DNA of 64,000 bases from assembly GCA_027489035.1 (NCBI GenBank), contig JAIYAN010000015.1:62001-126000 (forward strand), written 5' to 3'. This stretch comes from Chitinophagaceae bacterium (GTDB lineage Bacteria > Bacteroidota > Bacteroidia > Chitinophagales > Chitinophagaceae). Below are positions 17,009 to 26,141 of this stretch, in pieces; the first letter of the stretch is position 1; every line of letters starts with the position of its first letter. The position numbers were made by a program, and so were the translations under genes. Under the pieces are notes generated by a model. That model saw only the letters and a list, made by a program, of their open reading frames with translations. It was not told where the DNA came from and did no database searches.

Positions 17009-17667
17009 TTGATTATATTGTTTATTTGAGAGATTTTCTTCGGTGTGTTTTTTAAGATTGAAAGCAACAAGTCATCATTTTCTGTTTTGCCATACAAATC
17101 TCTGTAAAGCCGTTTAACTAATTGTTTGATTTTTGCAAATACAATAAAATCATTTTTATATTTGGGGGAAATCATGAGCATCATTTCTGTAGGAAGGGTG
17201 CCATCCAAAGAGGGTAGCATATATGGTAATTCATGTAAAATGTAAGCTCCATTCCTAATATAAAAATTAATTCTTTTTTTTCTTAGCCTTTTGTTATTTC
17301 CAAATAAGTAATTTTCAACTTCAATAATCATGTATTTTTTACATGAAATTATTGTATCTGACAGAAATTTAAAAAAAAATGTGCCGATTTTATTGTTTCT
17401 ATATTCTCTATCAACTGCCATGTAGTCCAGAAGGACAAATTCCAAATCTTTAAAATCCCATAATAGTGCCATGCATATCACCTCATCATTTAAAAGACCG
17501 ACAAAAAGCTTCGATGTTTTTTCTGTTATTCTTTTTTTTATTAATGATAATGGCTGTTTCTCATTTGAGGGAAAAGATTCATTGTAGATATGAATGGCCT
17601 TATTAAAATGAATGTCATTGATGTTTGATATTTGGCAAAAAGATAGTTTTGATTTATTATTTATCAT
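17005..17667 (-). CDS. GNAT-family N-acetyltransferase
   Basis: 220 residues. GNAT core at about 20-170: strand VICMALLWDF, then LLDYMAVDREYRNNKIGTFF, the acetyl-CoA-binding motif A (degenerate R-x2-K-I-G), followed by INFYIRNGAYILHELPYML. A basic helical tail of about 45 residues extends beyond the fold. Substrate unknown. It heads a tight operon with a membrane protein (4-base overlap) and one or two small exported or hydrophobic proteins. DNA here looks more AT-rich than the flanking anmK region and the genes are of narrow distribution type, suggesting accessory DNA. Confidence 0.78.
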   Translation of the reverse strand: MINNKSKLSFCQISNINDIHFNKAIHIYNESFPSNEKQPLSLIKKRITEKTSKLFVGLLNDEVICMALLWDFKDLEFVLLDYMAVDREYRNNKIGTFFFKFLSDTIISCKKYMIIEVENYLFGNNKRLRKKRINFYIRNGAYILHELPYMLPSLDGTLPTEMMLMISPKYKNDFIVFAKIKQLVKRLYRDLYGKTENDDLLLSILKNTPKKISQINNIIK

Positions 17668-17776
17668 CTTGTAAGTGTTTTAAACTTGCCATAACATTTT
17701 ACTTGTTGACAATGTTTCCTTGTATTGCGCCTGCGGCAAAGCAATATTGCTTACACGCTATTGAGTGGTGTTTTTT

Positions 17777-18442
17777 TTAATTAAAAATATCGTTCTGTAA
17801 ATATCTAATCTTTTTGAAATAATTCGCTACATTTTGAGGTCCTACCTTGTATGGTTTGAATTTCAATTTCAAGGATTTTAATTTTTCAAGATCTGAATCA
17901 GCCTTAGACTCGTTGATATATCCATTTCGTAAAATCAACTCATAATTATCATTCGGAAGTTCTAAAATTCTTACTGAAAGACCATTTGAAGAAAACTCAG
18001 GTGAATTATTCAAGCTTTCCTTTAAATCTCTTGCTTCTTTTTGTGTCAAATTATTTTTAAGAACTACATAATAAACACCCATATTCTTAACATAATACAA
18101 TGATCCTATTGTCATTAACGTAAAGAATAGAATGCTAGCAAAAATAATTTTAGCAAAAATATTTTTGCTGTTTTTTTGAGGAATATATTTTGGGGGATTA
18201 TTGTCATTTGGATTTATTATTTCAGTATTTGCACTTTCAATTTTATTGTCTTGGGAATTAGTTAAGAATAGGTTGATGATTAGAAGTACAATTAATGCAA
18301 TAATCGATAGTCCAATCAGAGGTAAATGAGTTGCAAAACCAGTTCTTACTTCATTAATATCCTTTAGAAATAAGAAGAAAGAAAAAGTCACGGAAAGAAT
18401 ATTGGCCTTGCTTAGACAAATCGTTTTTATTTTATTTTTCAT
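17777..18442 (-). CDS. Inner-membrane protein with a possible SPOR-like domain
   Basis: 221 residues. Hydrophobic segments at about 13-26, 40-60 and 98-115. After the third, a soluble domain of about 90 residues (YYVVLKNNLTQKEARDLKES, VRILELPNDNYELILRNGY, DLEKLKSLKLKFKPYKVG) has the strand-helix-strand-strand-helix-strand order and final K/P/Y-x-V strand of SPOR domains, which bind denuded peptidoglycan. That assignment is inference. If correct, the protein would sit at the division site with its C-terminus in the periplasm. No operon partner is clear. Confidence 0.6.
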   Translation of the reverse strand: MKNKIKTICLSKANILSVTFSFFLFLKDINEVRTGFATHLPLIGLSIIALIVLLIINLFLTNSQDNKIESANTEIINPNDNNPPKYIPQKNSKNIFAKIIFASILFFTLMTIGSLYYVKNMGVYYVVLKNNLTQKEARDLKESLNNSPEFSSNGLSVRILELPNDNYELILRNGYINESKADSDLEKLKSLKLKFKPYKVGPQNVANYFKKIRYLQNDIFN

Positions 18443-18489
18443 ATTGTTTTATTTCTATGTAATTCCAATAAATACAACTAATTCTCCAT

Positions 18490-18573
18490 CTATTTGTTCA
18501 ATTCCTTGTTAAGGAATATATGCTGATTAATTTCTTCAAGTTCTTTTTTCTTAAAAAAGTCAAATACTCCCAT
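18490..18573 (-). pseudogene. Possible 27-residue gene remnant (N-terminal piece)
   Basis: The frame MGVFDFFKKKELEEINQ... runs from ATG at 18573 to TAG at 18490-18492. Openings of the form MG[VL]FDFFKKKELE are common at the N-terminus of larger accessory proteins (DUF4041/T5orf172-like among them, from memory), so this looks like the stump of a lost gene. A short inverted repeat TTCCTT-GTT-AAGGAA lies inside it. It might also be a real short peptide. Confidence 0.35.
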
Positions 18574-18715
18574 CGTTATTTATTTTTAAATTTAATTAAC
18601 CAAATCAAATTTAAATCTTCCCAAAAATACATTCATTAAACTTATTATTTATGTATTCAACTTTTTTATTTTTATAATTTTTCTCACTACGAACTAATAT
18701 TCACACTATCAACCT

Positions 18716-19918
18716 TCACCCCGCAAAACTCACCTTCCCCATACCAACATTCGGTGCGTTTTTACTCCCCTTGCCAAAACAGCTCCCATCGCCCGAAACC
18801 AATTCATTCGCCAACAAAGCAAACAATATCGCTTCTTTTGCATCGGGGTTTATGGAAATGGATGCAGTTGTAGATATTTTAATTTTTGGCAAATTGGTTT
18901 GTATCGTATCCATCATTATTTTATTATGCACACCGCCACCACTGATATAAACCTCACAAGCTTTTTCCGAAGTTGCAAATTCCTGAATTGCTGAAGTAAG
19001 TAGGGTAGCTGTAAATGCCGTTAATGTGGCTACCACATCTTCATTTTTGTTGATTACAATTCCATGCTCCGAAATGATTTTTTCTAACCATTGTTTGTTA
19101 AACAACTCCGGTCCGGTGGTTTTTGGAAAAGCCATTTTTAAAAATGGATCATTCATCATTGCATCCAATAACGCTTTTTGCACCTCGCCACTCGCAGCAA
19201 TTTTTCCATCTACATCATATTTTAATGGAGAAAAATTTTCCTTCACCCAACCATCAATCAACACATTGCCAGGTCCAATATCCGTACACACGATTGACTC
19301 AAATTCAGCATCTGCCGGTATATATGTAAGGTTGGATATGCCACCGATGTTGATTAAAATTCGATCCACTTTTTTATCGGCAAACAATATATAATCTCCA
19401 TAAGCCGCCAATGGCGCTCCCTCGCCACCAGCAGCCACATGCTTTTGCCTAAAATCACTGATGGTAATAATGCCCGTGTGATGCGCAATGTGGTCGCCAT
19501 CACCTATTTGTAATGTACTGTTTTCAAACTCGTTTTGCTGATGCTGCCTTTTGGGCGCATGATATATCGTTTGCCCATGGCTGGCAATTAAATCAATCTC
19601 AGATTTGTCAATGCCCCATTTTTTTATTTGCGCATTTATGATAGACGCATGTTCACGCGCTACCCAACTGTTCAACATACACAGCTTTTCCAAATTCACC
19701 ATTTGCGTTGAAAACACCGACCGCACTTCATTTTTAAATACTTCACCATAACCGTAGGTTTCAAATTCTAGCAATGTCAATTGGGTTTCCTTGCCATGGC
19801 CACTGATTTCGCATAAAGCCATATCTAGCCCATCCAATGAAGTGCCACTCATTAATCCAAGTATTTTTCTGCTTTCTTTTTTCGAAATGTTATTCAGTTT
19901 CTGAATCTGGTACTGCAC
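18716..19918 (-). CDS. anmK: Anhydro-N-acetylmuramic acid kinase
   Basis: 400 residues. It phosphorylates and opens 1,6-anhydro-MurNAc released from peptidoglycan, returning it to the cell-wall precursor pool. ATP-binding signature [16 protein letters not shown] at about 20-35; [14 protein letters not shown], the [12 protein letters not shown] motif and [10 protein letters not shown] further on are all typical. The start at 19918 overlaps queG by 29 bases; a later start would remove the first strand. Close coupling with queG suggests one transcript. Confidence 0.93.
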   Translation of the reverse strand: MQYQIQKLNNISKKESRKILGLMSGTSLDGLDMALCEISGHGKETQLTLLEFETYGYGEVFKNEVRSVFSTQMVNLEKLCMLNSWVAREHASIINAQIKKWGIDKSEIDLIASHGQTIYHAPKRQHQQNEFENSTLQIGDGDHIAHHTGIITISDFRQKHVAAGGEGAPLAAYGDYILFADKKVDRILINIGGISNLTYIPADAEFESIVCTDIGPGNVLIDGWVKENFSPLKYDVDGKIAASGEVQKALLDAMMNDPFLKMAFPKTTGPELFNKQWLEKIISEHGIVINKNEDVVATLTAFTATLLTSAIQEFATSEKACEVYISGGGVHNKIMMDTIQTNLPKIKISTTASISINPDAKEAILFALLANELVSGDGSCFGKGSKNAPNVGMGKVSFAG

Positions 19919-20873
19919 TTTTTTCTAGATTTAAAAATTGTAAATTTCTTTTGATGCCACTGTATTTGCTTCTTTTTATTGGAGAGTCTTTAAAAATGAT
20001 TTTAAATTTTTCTTCGGTTATTGCTTCCCAATCTTTTGTGGTAAATGAAATGATTTCTGCTAAAGGTTGAAATTGCTTTTCGGTTGTTGGGCTTGAAAAT
20101 CGGTTCCAAGGACAAATATCTTGGCAGGTATCACAACCAAACATCCAATTGTCGAATTTCCCTTTCATGGTTTCCGGTATCAACGCATCTTTTAATTCTA
20201 TCGTAAAATAGGAGATGCATTTGCTGCCATCTACCTCTTTGTTCGGCAAGATCGCTTCTGTAGGACAAGCATCAATGCATTTTGTACATGTGCCACAATG
20301 ATCAAACTCAGCGCTAACATCATATTCAAACGCTACATCCACAATGAGTGTAGCAATGAAAAAAAACGATCCTGATTTTTTGGTGATTAAATTTCCATTT
20401 TTGCCTACCCAACCCAAGCCGGCTTTTTTTGCCCATGCGCGTTCCAATACTGGAGCACTATCTACAAAACCACGGCCTTCAATGGCACCAATTTTTTCGC
20501 GCAATAAAAATAAAAATTCATGCAATTTGGACTTAATCACCTCATGATAATCATTTCCATATGCGTATTTGGATATTTTATTTTCTAGCGAAGATTGTTT
20601 TTGTTCAGGATTATAATTTAAAAGTAAAGTGATTACCGATTTTGCACCTGGCATTAATACTGTTGGGTCGATGCGCTTTTCAAAATTCCGCGACATGTAT
20701 TCCATGTTACCCTGCCTATTTTTATTCAGCCATTGCTCCAATCTTCGGGCATCTTCATCAAGCTTTCCGGCTTTGGCAATACCACAATAATCAAATCCCA
20801 AACTTTTTGCTATCGATTTTACAAGCAAACTGTTTTGATAAAGTTGAATTCTATTGGCATCTAAACTGTTCAT
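19890..20873 (-). CDS. queG: Epoxyqueuosine reductase
   Basis: 327 residues. It reduces epoxyqueuosine to queuosine in tRNA (His, Tyr, Asn, Asp) using cobalamin and two 4Fe-4S clusters. N-terminal motif [10 protein letters not shown], the [17 protein letters not shown] core and two cluster motifs, [17 protein letters not shown] and [12 protein letters not shown], are intact. It lacks the C-terminal HEAT-like extension of the longer E. coli form, as usual for Bacteroidetes. It overlaps anmK and follows a small membrane-protein gene by 15 bases. Confidence 0.95.
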   Translation of the reverse strand: MNSLDANRIQLYQNSLLVKSIAKSLGFDYCGIAKAGKLDEDARRLEQWLNKNRQGNMEYMSRNFEKRIDPTVLMPGAKSVITLLLNYNPEQKQSSLENKISKYAYGNDYHEVIKSKLHEFLFLLREKIGAIEGRGFVDSAPVLERAWAKKAGLGWVGKNGNLITKKSGSFFFIATLIVDVAFEYDVSAEFDHCGTCTKCIDACPTEAILPNKEVDGSKCISYFTIELKDALIPETMKGKFDNWMFGCDTCQDICPWNRFSSPTTEKQFQPLAEIISFTTKDWEAITEEKFKIIFKDSPIKRSKYSGIKRNLQFLNLEKSAVPDSETE

Positions 20874-20888
20874 GTTTACGAATTGATT

Positions 20889-21245
20889 TTATTCAGTTTC
20901 TTCCAAATGGAGTTTATGAAAAAAACGATGCAAGACCGGGGTTAGAAAAATGCCAAATGTGGTAAGAAAGGTTACGCCGCTAAATATCGCATATATTGAA
21001 GCAAATACTTTTGCCGCTTTGGTTAATACAATGTTGTTATCTACTACTGGTCCCATTCCACTTAATATCATCGAGGCATTCAACAAACTATCGTACCAAT
21101 CAAATTCTGGGATGGTTAACTTGTAACCCAACATGCCTATAAACAAACTCAACACCAAAATCACAAACGCAATTAATGCATTTGTTTTTAGTCGTTTTCG
21201 ATATACATGTATTGGCGCTAGTTGCTGTTTCTTATGTTCGTACAT
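20889..21245 (-). CDS. Small two-span membrane protein
   Basis: 118 residues. Hydrophobic segments at about 23-45 (NALIAFVILVLSLFIGMLGYKL) and 88-108 (VFASIYAIFSGVTFLTTFGIFL). Between them is an extracytoplasmic loop with EFDWYDSLLNASMILSGMGP. A two-helix protein whose loop sits in the bilayer resembles pore-loop (ion-channel-like) small proteins; the GMGP segment could be a re-entrant loop, but this is inference. Just before queG, 15 bases apart. Confidence 0.7.
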   Translation of the reverse strand: MYEHKKQQLAPIHVYRKRLKTNALIAFVILVLSLFIGMLGYKLTIPEFDWYDSLLNASMILSGMGPVVDNNIVLTKAAKVFASIYAIFSGVTFLTTFGIFLTPVLHRFFHKLHLEETE

Positions 21246-21260
21246 AATTCTACATTAGTT

Positions 21261-22061
21261 TTAAAATGTGATGTCGTAACCAAATAGTCCAATGATTTCA
21301 AAATATCCAAATGAATGTTTTAAATAACTGTTTTTAAATTGAGTGGTGTTTGCCAATGCGTTGGTATATTTCACAAATCCAGTTTTAGCGGTTCCTTCTA
21401 TAAAAAAACGTTTCCCAAAATAATACCTAGCGCCACCTTCCGCACTGATATTGTATCCTGCAATATGAAATTTGTTGTTTAATCGATCGCCTTTCCAAGT
21501 GAAATCGGTTCGAGGTATATTTATTCCGGCACCCAATTTTCCAATTAAATTCAACATGGGTCGGTTGCTTTTTTGTTTTTTTAAGATGTTTTTTTGCCAC
21601 ACATAATTGAAGTGTAAAAAATTCGCTCCGTCGGTATGCTCAACATGCAAAAAACGATTTCTTTCTAATATGCTATCCCCATTCACAGCCTGCCCTTCGA
21701 TGGTACCGGTTACCAATACACGCTGATTGCCATCTACCACATATTTTGCATGATCAAAATTGATTTCTAAAGCACGCGTTTTTGATTCGTTTATATAAAA
21801 TCCTATTCTATAATTATATTGAGGTATTGAAATGTCTAATGGACTTTCATATATCCCTTCCATATCTGGCTTATCACTTGCTTTTACATTGTGCAAAGTG
21901 AAATTACTTCCATTATTCAACTTAAAATGCAAATTACTTTTGGTGTACCATTCTGTATTATATCCCCATTGAAAATACATGCCGGTTATTTTTAACTTCT
22001 GAGCATATGCATTTGATGTTGTTATTGTAAATATTAAAATGAAGCATATTACTCTATTCAT
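21261..22061 (-). CDS. Outer-membrane beta-barrel protein of unknown function
   Basis: 266 residues. Signal peptide ending NAYAQ (about residue 20). The mature protein shows regular amphipathic strands (WGYNTEWYTKSNLHFKLNN, YRIGFYINESKTRALEINFD) and ends in a barrel-like strand with C-terminal Phe (LFGYDITF), the usual signal for outer-membrane insertion. No family recognised beyond small Bacteroidetes porin-like proteins. It lies 15 bases upstream of the two-span protein gene and may head the operon including queG and anmK. Confidence 0.75.
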   Translation of the reverse strand: MNRVICFILIFTITTSNAYAQKLKITGMYFQWGYNTEWYTKSNLHFKLNNGSNFTLHNVKASDKPDMEGIYESPLDISIPQYNYRIGFYINESKTRALEINFDHAKYVVDGNQRVLVTGTIEGQAVNGDSILERNRFLHVEHTDGANFLHFNYVWQKNILKKQKSNRPMLNLIGKLGAGINIPRTDFTWKGDRLNNKFHIAGYNISAEGGARYYFGKRFFIEGTAKTGFVKYTNALANTTQFKNSYLKHSFGYFEIIGLFGYDITF

Positions 22062-22312
22062 TCCGATGTTTTTAATTTATGTACCAAAACTATGATAAGT
22101 TTCATCAACATGTAATACTATTATCACATAGCCATAATATTTTTTAATAGATTTTTATTCTGTACATATTTACAATAGTGTTGTTTGCTTCGCCTTATCG
22201 TAATATGAAAAAATGTCGCATTTAATTGAGGTTAAGTGTCATAATTACAATAAAATTGAATTGGATTGTCTTTTGATTTGTTTGAATTTGAAGAAAACAA
22301 AATAATAAACTC

Positions 22313-24928
22313 ATGAACATGAATAATTTTACCATCAAAGGCACCGAAGTGATTCAGCAAGCACAACAACTTGCGTTTAATCAAAAAAATCCAGCGATAG
22401 AAATTGAGCATATTTTAAAAGCGATGCTCTCCATGGCAGATTCGCCCATTGAATATCTGCTCAAGAAAAACAATGTTACCATTAATATACTGGATCAAAA
22501 GTTGAACGAACTTTTAGAGAAATTGCCTCAAGTTACCGGCGAACCTGCACAAAATTTAGGTAGGGAAGTGAATGCCATGATATTAAGGGCCGGCGCGGTG
22601 TTGAAAACATTTTCAGATGATTTTATCACCCCAGAACATTTATTGCTCGCTATTTTACAAGGAAAAGATATCGTTTCTAAACTTTTAAAAGATGCAGGCT
22701 TAACCGAAAAAGGATTGATTGCAGCCATTAACGAACTTAGAAAAGGCAGCTCGATAAAATCTCAAACACAAGAAAATACCTTCAATTCGCTGAATAAGTA
22801 TGCAAAAAATTTAATTGAATTGGCGCGTGCAGGAAAATTGGATCCGGTCATTGGACGAGACGAAGAAATCAGAAGAACGCTACATATTTTAAGCAGACGG
22901 TCTAAAAATAATCCGATTTTAGTAGGGGAGCCAGGTGTGGGTAAAACGGCCATAGCAGAAGGTTTGGCGATGCGCATGGTTAATGGCGATGTACCCGATA
23001 ATTTGAAATCGAAAGTTATTTATGCGTTGGATATGGGCTTGTTGATTGCGGGAGCAAAATACAAAGGAGAGTTTGAAGAGCGTTTAAAATCTGTGGTTAA
23101 AGAAGTTACAGATAGTGAAGGCGAAATCATTTTATTTATAGATGAAATACATACGCTTGTTGGTGCGGGTGGGGGCGATGGTGCCATGGATGCAGCAAAC
23201 ATTTTAAAACCTGCTTTGGCTAGAGGCGAACTTAGAGCCATTGGTGCCACTACATTAAATGAATATCAAAAATATTTTGAAAAAGATAAAGCACTCGAGC
23301 GTCGTTTTCAAAAAGTTATCATTGATGAGCCAAATGTAGAAGATGCGATTTCCATTTTACGTGGATTAAAAGATAGATATGAAAATTACCATCATGTGCG
23401 CATTAAAGACGAAGCCATTATTGCTGCGGTGGAATTGTCTAACCGTTATGTAACCGATCGTTTTTTACCAGATAAAGCCATCGACCTTATTGATGAATGT
23501 GCGGCAAAATTGAAACTCGAAATGAATTCAATGCCCGAAGAATTGGATAAATTAGAAAGGCAAGTACGACAACTCGAAATTGAACGCGAGGCCATCAAAA
23601 GAGAAAGTGACGATAAGAAATTAAAAGAGTTGAATACTGAAATAGCCAACCTTTCTGTTGAAAGAGATACCTATCGCTCTAAATGGAATCAAGAAAAAGA
23701 AATTGTAGAAAAAGTACAAGCAGGCAAATCAAATATTGAAGCGTTAAAACAAGAAGCTGAACAAGCTGAAAGAAATGGAGATTATGGTTTGGTAGCTGAA
23801 ATCCGTTACGGAAAAATAAAAGCGCAAGAAGAAATCATACAAAAGCATACGTTGGAATTGGATGAACTATCCGAAAAAAGATTGTTGAAAGAAGAAGTCG
23901 ATCGCGACGATATTGCTGAAATTATTGCCAAAACTACTGGAATCCCGGTTTCGAAAATGATGCAAAGTGATAGAGAAAAACTATTGCATTTGGAAATAGA
24001 ATTGCACAAAAGAGTGGTTGGTCAGGAAGAAGCGATTGAAGCTGTTTCTGACGCCATTCGTAGAAGCCGTGCGGGTTTGCAAGATCCCAAAAAACCAATT
24101 GGTTCATTTATATTTTTAGGTACAACCGGTGTGGGTAAAACAGAATTGGCGAAAGCATTGGCCAGTTATTTGTTTGATGATGATAGCATGATGACAAGAA
24201 TAGATATGAGTGAATATCAGGAGAAACATACCATCAGCAGATTAATTGGTGCGCCTCCGGGATATGTGGGTTTTGAAGAGGGTGGTCAACTTACGGAAGC
24301 AGTTAGACGTAAACCTTACTCAGTGATTCTTTTGGATGAAATTGAAAAAGCACATCCAGATGTGTTTAATGTGTTGTTACAAGTATTGGATGATGGAAGA
24401 TTAACCGATAACAAAGGCCGTGTGGTGAATTTTAAAAACACCATCATCATCATGACGAGTAATTTGGGCAGTCAAATCATACAAGACAATTTTGAAAAAG
24501 TAACTGAGTTAAACAAAGAAGCTGTTGTAGAAAGTACAAAATCGGAAGTGATGGTGATGTTGAAACAAACGATTCGTCCAGAGTTTTTAAACCGTATTGA
24601 TGAGGTGATTATGTTTCAGCCGTTAATGAAAAAAGATATACGAAACATCATTAAAATTCAATTGGACGGGTTGAAAAAATCCGTTTTTGAAACGGGAATC
24701 CGGTTAGAATTTAGCGATTATGCATTGGATTATCTTTCCGAAAATGGGTTTGATCCACAATTTGGAGCTCGTCCATTAAAAAGATTGATTCAAAAAATGA
24801 TTGTAAATCCGTTAAGCAAAAAAATATTGGCTGGAGATATCGAAAAATCAATGCCAGTAGTGGTGGATGTGTTTGATGGGTTGGTGGTATTTAGAAATGA
24901 AATTGCGATGGAGAGTTTAGAGAAGTAA
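22313..24928 (+). CDS. clpB: ATP-dependent disaggregase ClpB
   Basis: 871 residues. It extracts and refolds aggregated proteins with DnaK in the cytosol. N-terminal domain 1-150; AAA module 1 with Walker A GEPGVGKT near 205-212; coiled-coil M domain about 400-520 (which separates ClpB from ClpA/ClpC); AAA module 2 with GTTGVGKT near 603-610 and GYVGFEEGGQL. The start may be ATG 22313 or the second ATG two codons later. Upstream 250 bases carry no CIRCE element or clear TAnnTTTG box. The stop codon lies in the first unit of a 7-bp tandem repeat. Confidence 0.97.
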   Translation: MNMNNFTIKGTEVIQQAQQLAFNQKNPAIEIEHILKAMLSMADSPIEYLLKKNNVTINILDQKLNELLEKLPQVTGEPAQNLGREVNAMILRAGAVLKTFSDDFITPEHLLLAILQGKDIVSKLLKDAGLTEKGLIAAINELRKGSSIKSQTQENTFNSLNKYAKNLIELARAGKLDPVIGRDEEIRRTLHILSRRSKNNPILVGEPGVGKTAIAEGLAMRMVNGDVPDNLKSKVIYALDMGLLIAGAKYKGEFEERLKSVVKEVTDSEGEIILFIDEIHTLVGAGGGDGAMDAANILKPALARGELRAIGATTLNEYQKYFEKDKALERRFQKVIIDEPNVEDAISILRGLKDRYENYHHVRIKDEAIIAAVELSNRYVTDRFLPDKAIDLIDECAAKLKLEMNSMPEELDKLERQVRQLEIEREAIKRESDDKKLKELNTEIANLSVERDTYRSKWNQEKEIVEKVQAGKSNIEALKQEAEQAERNGDYGLVAEIRYGKIKAQEEIIQKHTLELDELSEKRLLKEEVDRDDIAEIIAKTTGIPVSKMMQSDREKLLHLEIELHKRVVGQEEAIEAVSDAIRRSRAGLQDPKKPIGSFIFLGTTGVGKTELAKALASYLFDDDSMMTRIDMSEYQEKHTISRLIGAPPGYVGFEEGGQLTEAVRRKPYSVILLDEIEKAHPDVFNVLLQVLDDGRLTDNKGRVVNFKNTIIIMTSNLGSQIIQDNFEKVTELNKEAVVESTKSEVMVMLKQTIRPEFLNRIDEVIMFQPLMKKDIRNIIKIQLDGLKKSVFETGIRLEFSDYALDYLSENGFDPQFGARPLKRLIQKMIVNPLSKKILAGDIEKSMPVVVDVFDGLVVFRNEIAMESLEK

Positions 24929-24964
24929 AAAGTAAAAAGTAAAAAGTGAAAAGTAAAAAGTGAA
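24923..24964. repeat. Six-copy 7-bp tandem repeat at the clpB stop codon
   Basis: Six contiguous units of AAGTRAA (R is mostly A, G in units 4 and 6). The clpB stop codon TAA (24926-24928) is part of the first unit. The same two-unit motif overlaps the stop of the LpxH-like gene near 36218-36232. Confidence 0.9.
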
Positions 24965-25177
24965 AAAACTAGGATCAACAATTTTTTACTTTTAAATTTT
25001 GCATTTTGACTTTGTAAAACAATTTTAACATTTTGATAATGAATCTTAAGTAATTAAAAATCAATACATTAGATGTGAATAAACATCGATTTATGCACAT
25101 TGCTTTTGAAACTATTTAAAATTTACTATCTTCAACCGATTCGGAAATTTGAATTAAGTTAAACAAATTATAAACAA

Positions 25178-25201
25178 ATGTTGTTTGATATTAAACAACA
25201 T
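25178..25201. promoter_or_regulatory. 9-bp perfect inverted repeat before the DsbA-like gene
   Basis: ATGTTGTTT (25178-25186), a six-base spacer and AAACAACAT (25193-25201). It ends 29 bases before the start codon, so it may be an operator or a leader hairpin. The region 24965-25177 before it is AT-rich with no gene seen. Confidence 0.5.
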
Positions 25202-25230
25202 GAATAAATAAATAAAAAAAGGAGCAGAAA

Positions 25231-25800
25231 ATGGCATTTAAGAAAGAGGTTTTAGAAATTATTGAACCAAGAGATGTTTTTGTTGGAAACGTGAAAGCTG
25301 AAGTTACATTAGAAGAATTTGGCGAATACGAAAGCGAAGTTTGTGCAAAAGCAAATGAGGTGGTAAAGCAATTATTAGAGGATTATGATGGCAGAATTAG
25401 ATTTAATTTCCGTCATTTTCCACTTACAAAAATTCACCAAAGAAGTTTGAAAGCTGGAGAAGCTGCTGTAGCAACTGCTCAGGAAGGTAAATTCTGGGAA
25501 ATGCATAATATCTTATTTGCAAACAGAAGAAACTTAGGAACCACCAGTTTAAAATTACATTCAAGAGAAGCAGGCGTAAGCAGCAAAAAATTTTTGGATG
25601 ATTTGGTAAACGCAACTTTCGGTTGGCAAGTACAAGGTGATTTAAAAGAAGGCATTGATAGAGGTGTGAAAGACGTTCCTACTTTTTTTGTAAACGGAAC
25701 TTTAGTAACCGGCAAACCAACTTACGAAGAGTTGAGTAAAGCTATTGAAGCAGCGTTGAAAAAAGTAAAGAAAAAAGCACCAGCTAAACAAAAAGCATAA
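25231..25800 (+). CDS. DsbA-family thioredoxin-fold protein with an S-x-x-C active site
   Basis: 189 residues. Thioredoxin_4/DsbA-type fold: EVTLEEFGEYESEVCAKAN, then FRHFPLTKIHQRSLKAGEAA, the helical insert, and the cis-proline loop DVPTFFVNG (Pro150). The usual active site is C-P-x-C; here it is S35-E-V-C38, so the first, nucleophilic Cys is Ser. No signal peptide is present, so it should be cytosolic. Without the first Cys it cannot do ordinary dithiol exchange, though a monothiol (glutaredoxin-like or peroxidase/chaperone) role is possible. A strong Shine-Dalgarno AAAGGAG precedes the ATG, which is rare in this phylum. C-terminus is Lys-rich. Confidence 0.85.
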   Translation: MAFKKEVLEIIEPRDVFVGNVKAEVTLEEFGEYESEVCAKANEVVKQLLEDYDGRIRFNFRHFPLTKIHQRSLKAGEAAVATAQEGKFWEMHNILFANRRNLGTTSLKLHSREAGVSSKKFLDDLVNATFGWQVQGDLKEGIDRGVKDVPTFFVNGTLVTGKPTYEELSKAIEAALKKVKKKAPAKQKA

Positions 25801-25817
25801 TGCTTGAAGCGATTGTT

Positions 25818-26141
25818 TTATTTCAGCATTTTTATGATGAAATAAGCAGCAATAGCTACAATAATTAAAATGGTAAACGTAATGTAGATCCATGAAGGCG
25901 TAATAATCTTCATGGATTTTTTATGTCTTTTACGGAGTTGTTTTTTTAAATCAACCTTTATTTGATGTAATGTATTTGGCAATGCATTTTGATTCAGTTG
26001 AACCAATCCTTCTAATGCATCTTTTGTAAATTCATCGGAATCTAATTCTGCTTCAATCTTTTTGAGATCGTCCTCAGAAAGATCGCTGGTTAGATAATTC
26101 AGTATTTTTTCTTCCTCTTTTAAAGGTTTATTTTCTTTCAT
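25818..26141 (-). CDS. Probable anti-sigma factor, single-span
   Basis: 107 residues. An acidic helical N-terminus (EEEKILNYLTSDLSEDDLKKIEAELDSDEFTKDAL), a basic stretch and one C-terminal membrane helix (WIYITFTILIIVAIAAYFII). A zinc-finger-free N-terminal helical domain before one membrane helix suits an anti-sigma factor. The gene overlaps the ECF sigma gene upstream by 14 bases, the normal arrangement for such pairs. No periplasmic sensing domain follows the helix, so any signal would act through the membrane segment. Confidence 0.7.
   Translation of the reverse strand: MKENKPLKEEEKILNYLTSDLSEDDLKKIEAELDSDEFTKDALEGLVQLNQNALPNTLHQIKVDLKKQLRKRHKKSMKIITPSWIYITFTILIIVAIAAYFIIKMLK

Noticed and set aside
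17668-17776. Possible integron attC-like site (CCATAAC, GCCTGCGGC, GCAATATTGC)
   Set aside because: The end sequences are not complementary and no RYYYAAC/GTTRRRY pair was found; no integrase is in the region.
22062-22312. CIRCE or heat-shock element before clpB
   Set aside because: No 9-bp inverted repeat of the CIRCE type was found.
25794-25810. Palindrome AAGCAT-A-ATGCTT as a terminator of the DsbA-like gene
   Set aside because: The loop is a single base and no T run follows; it cannot form a normal terminator hairpin.
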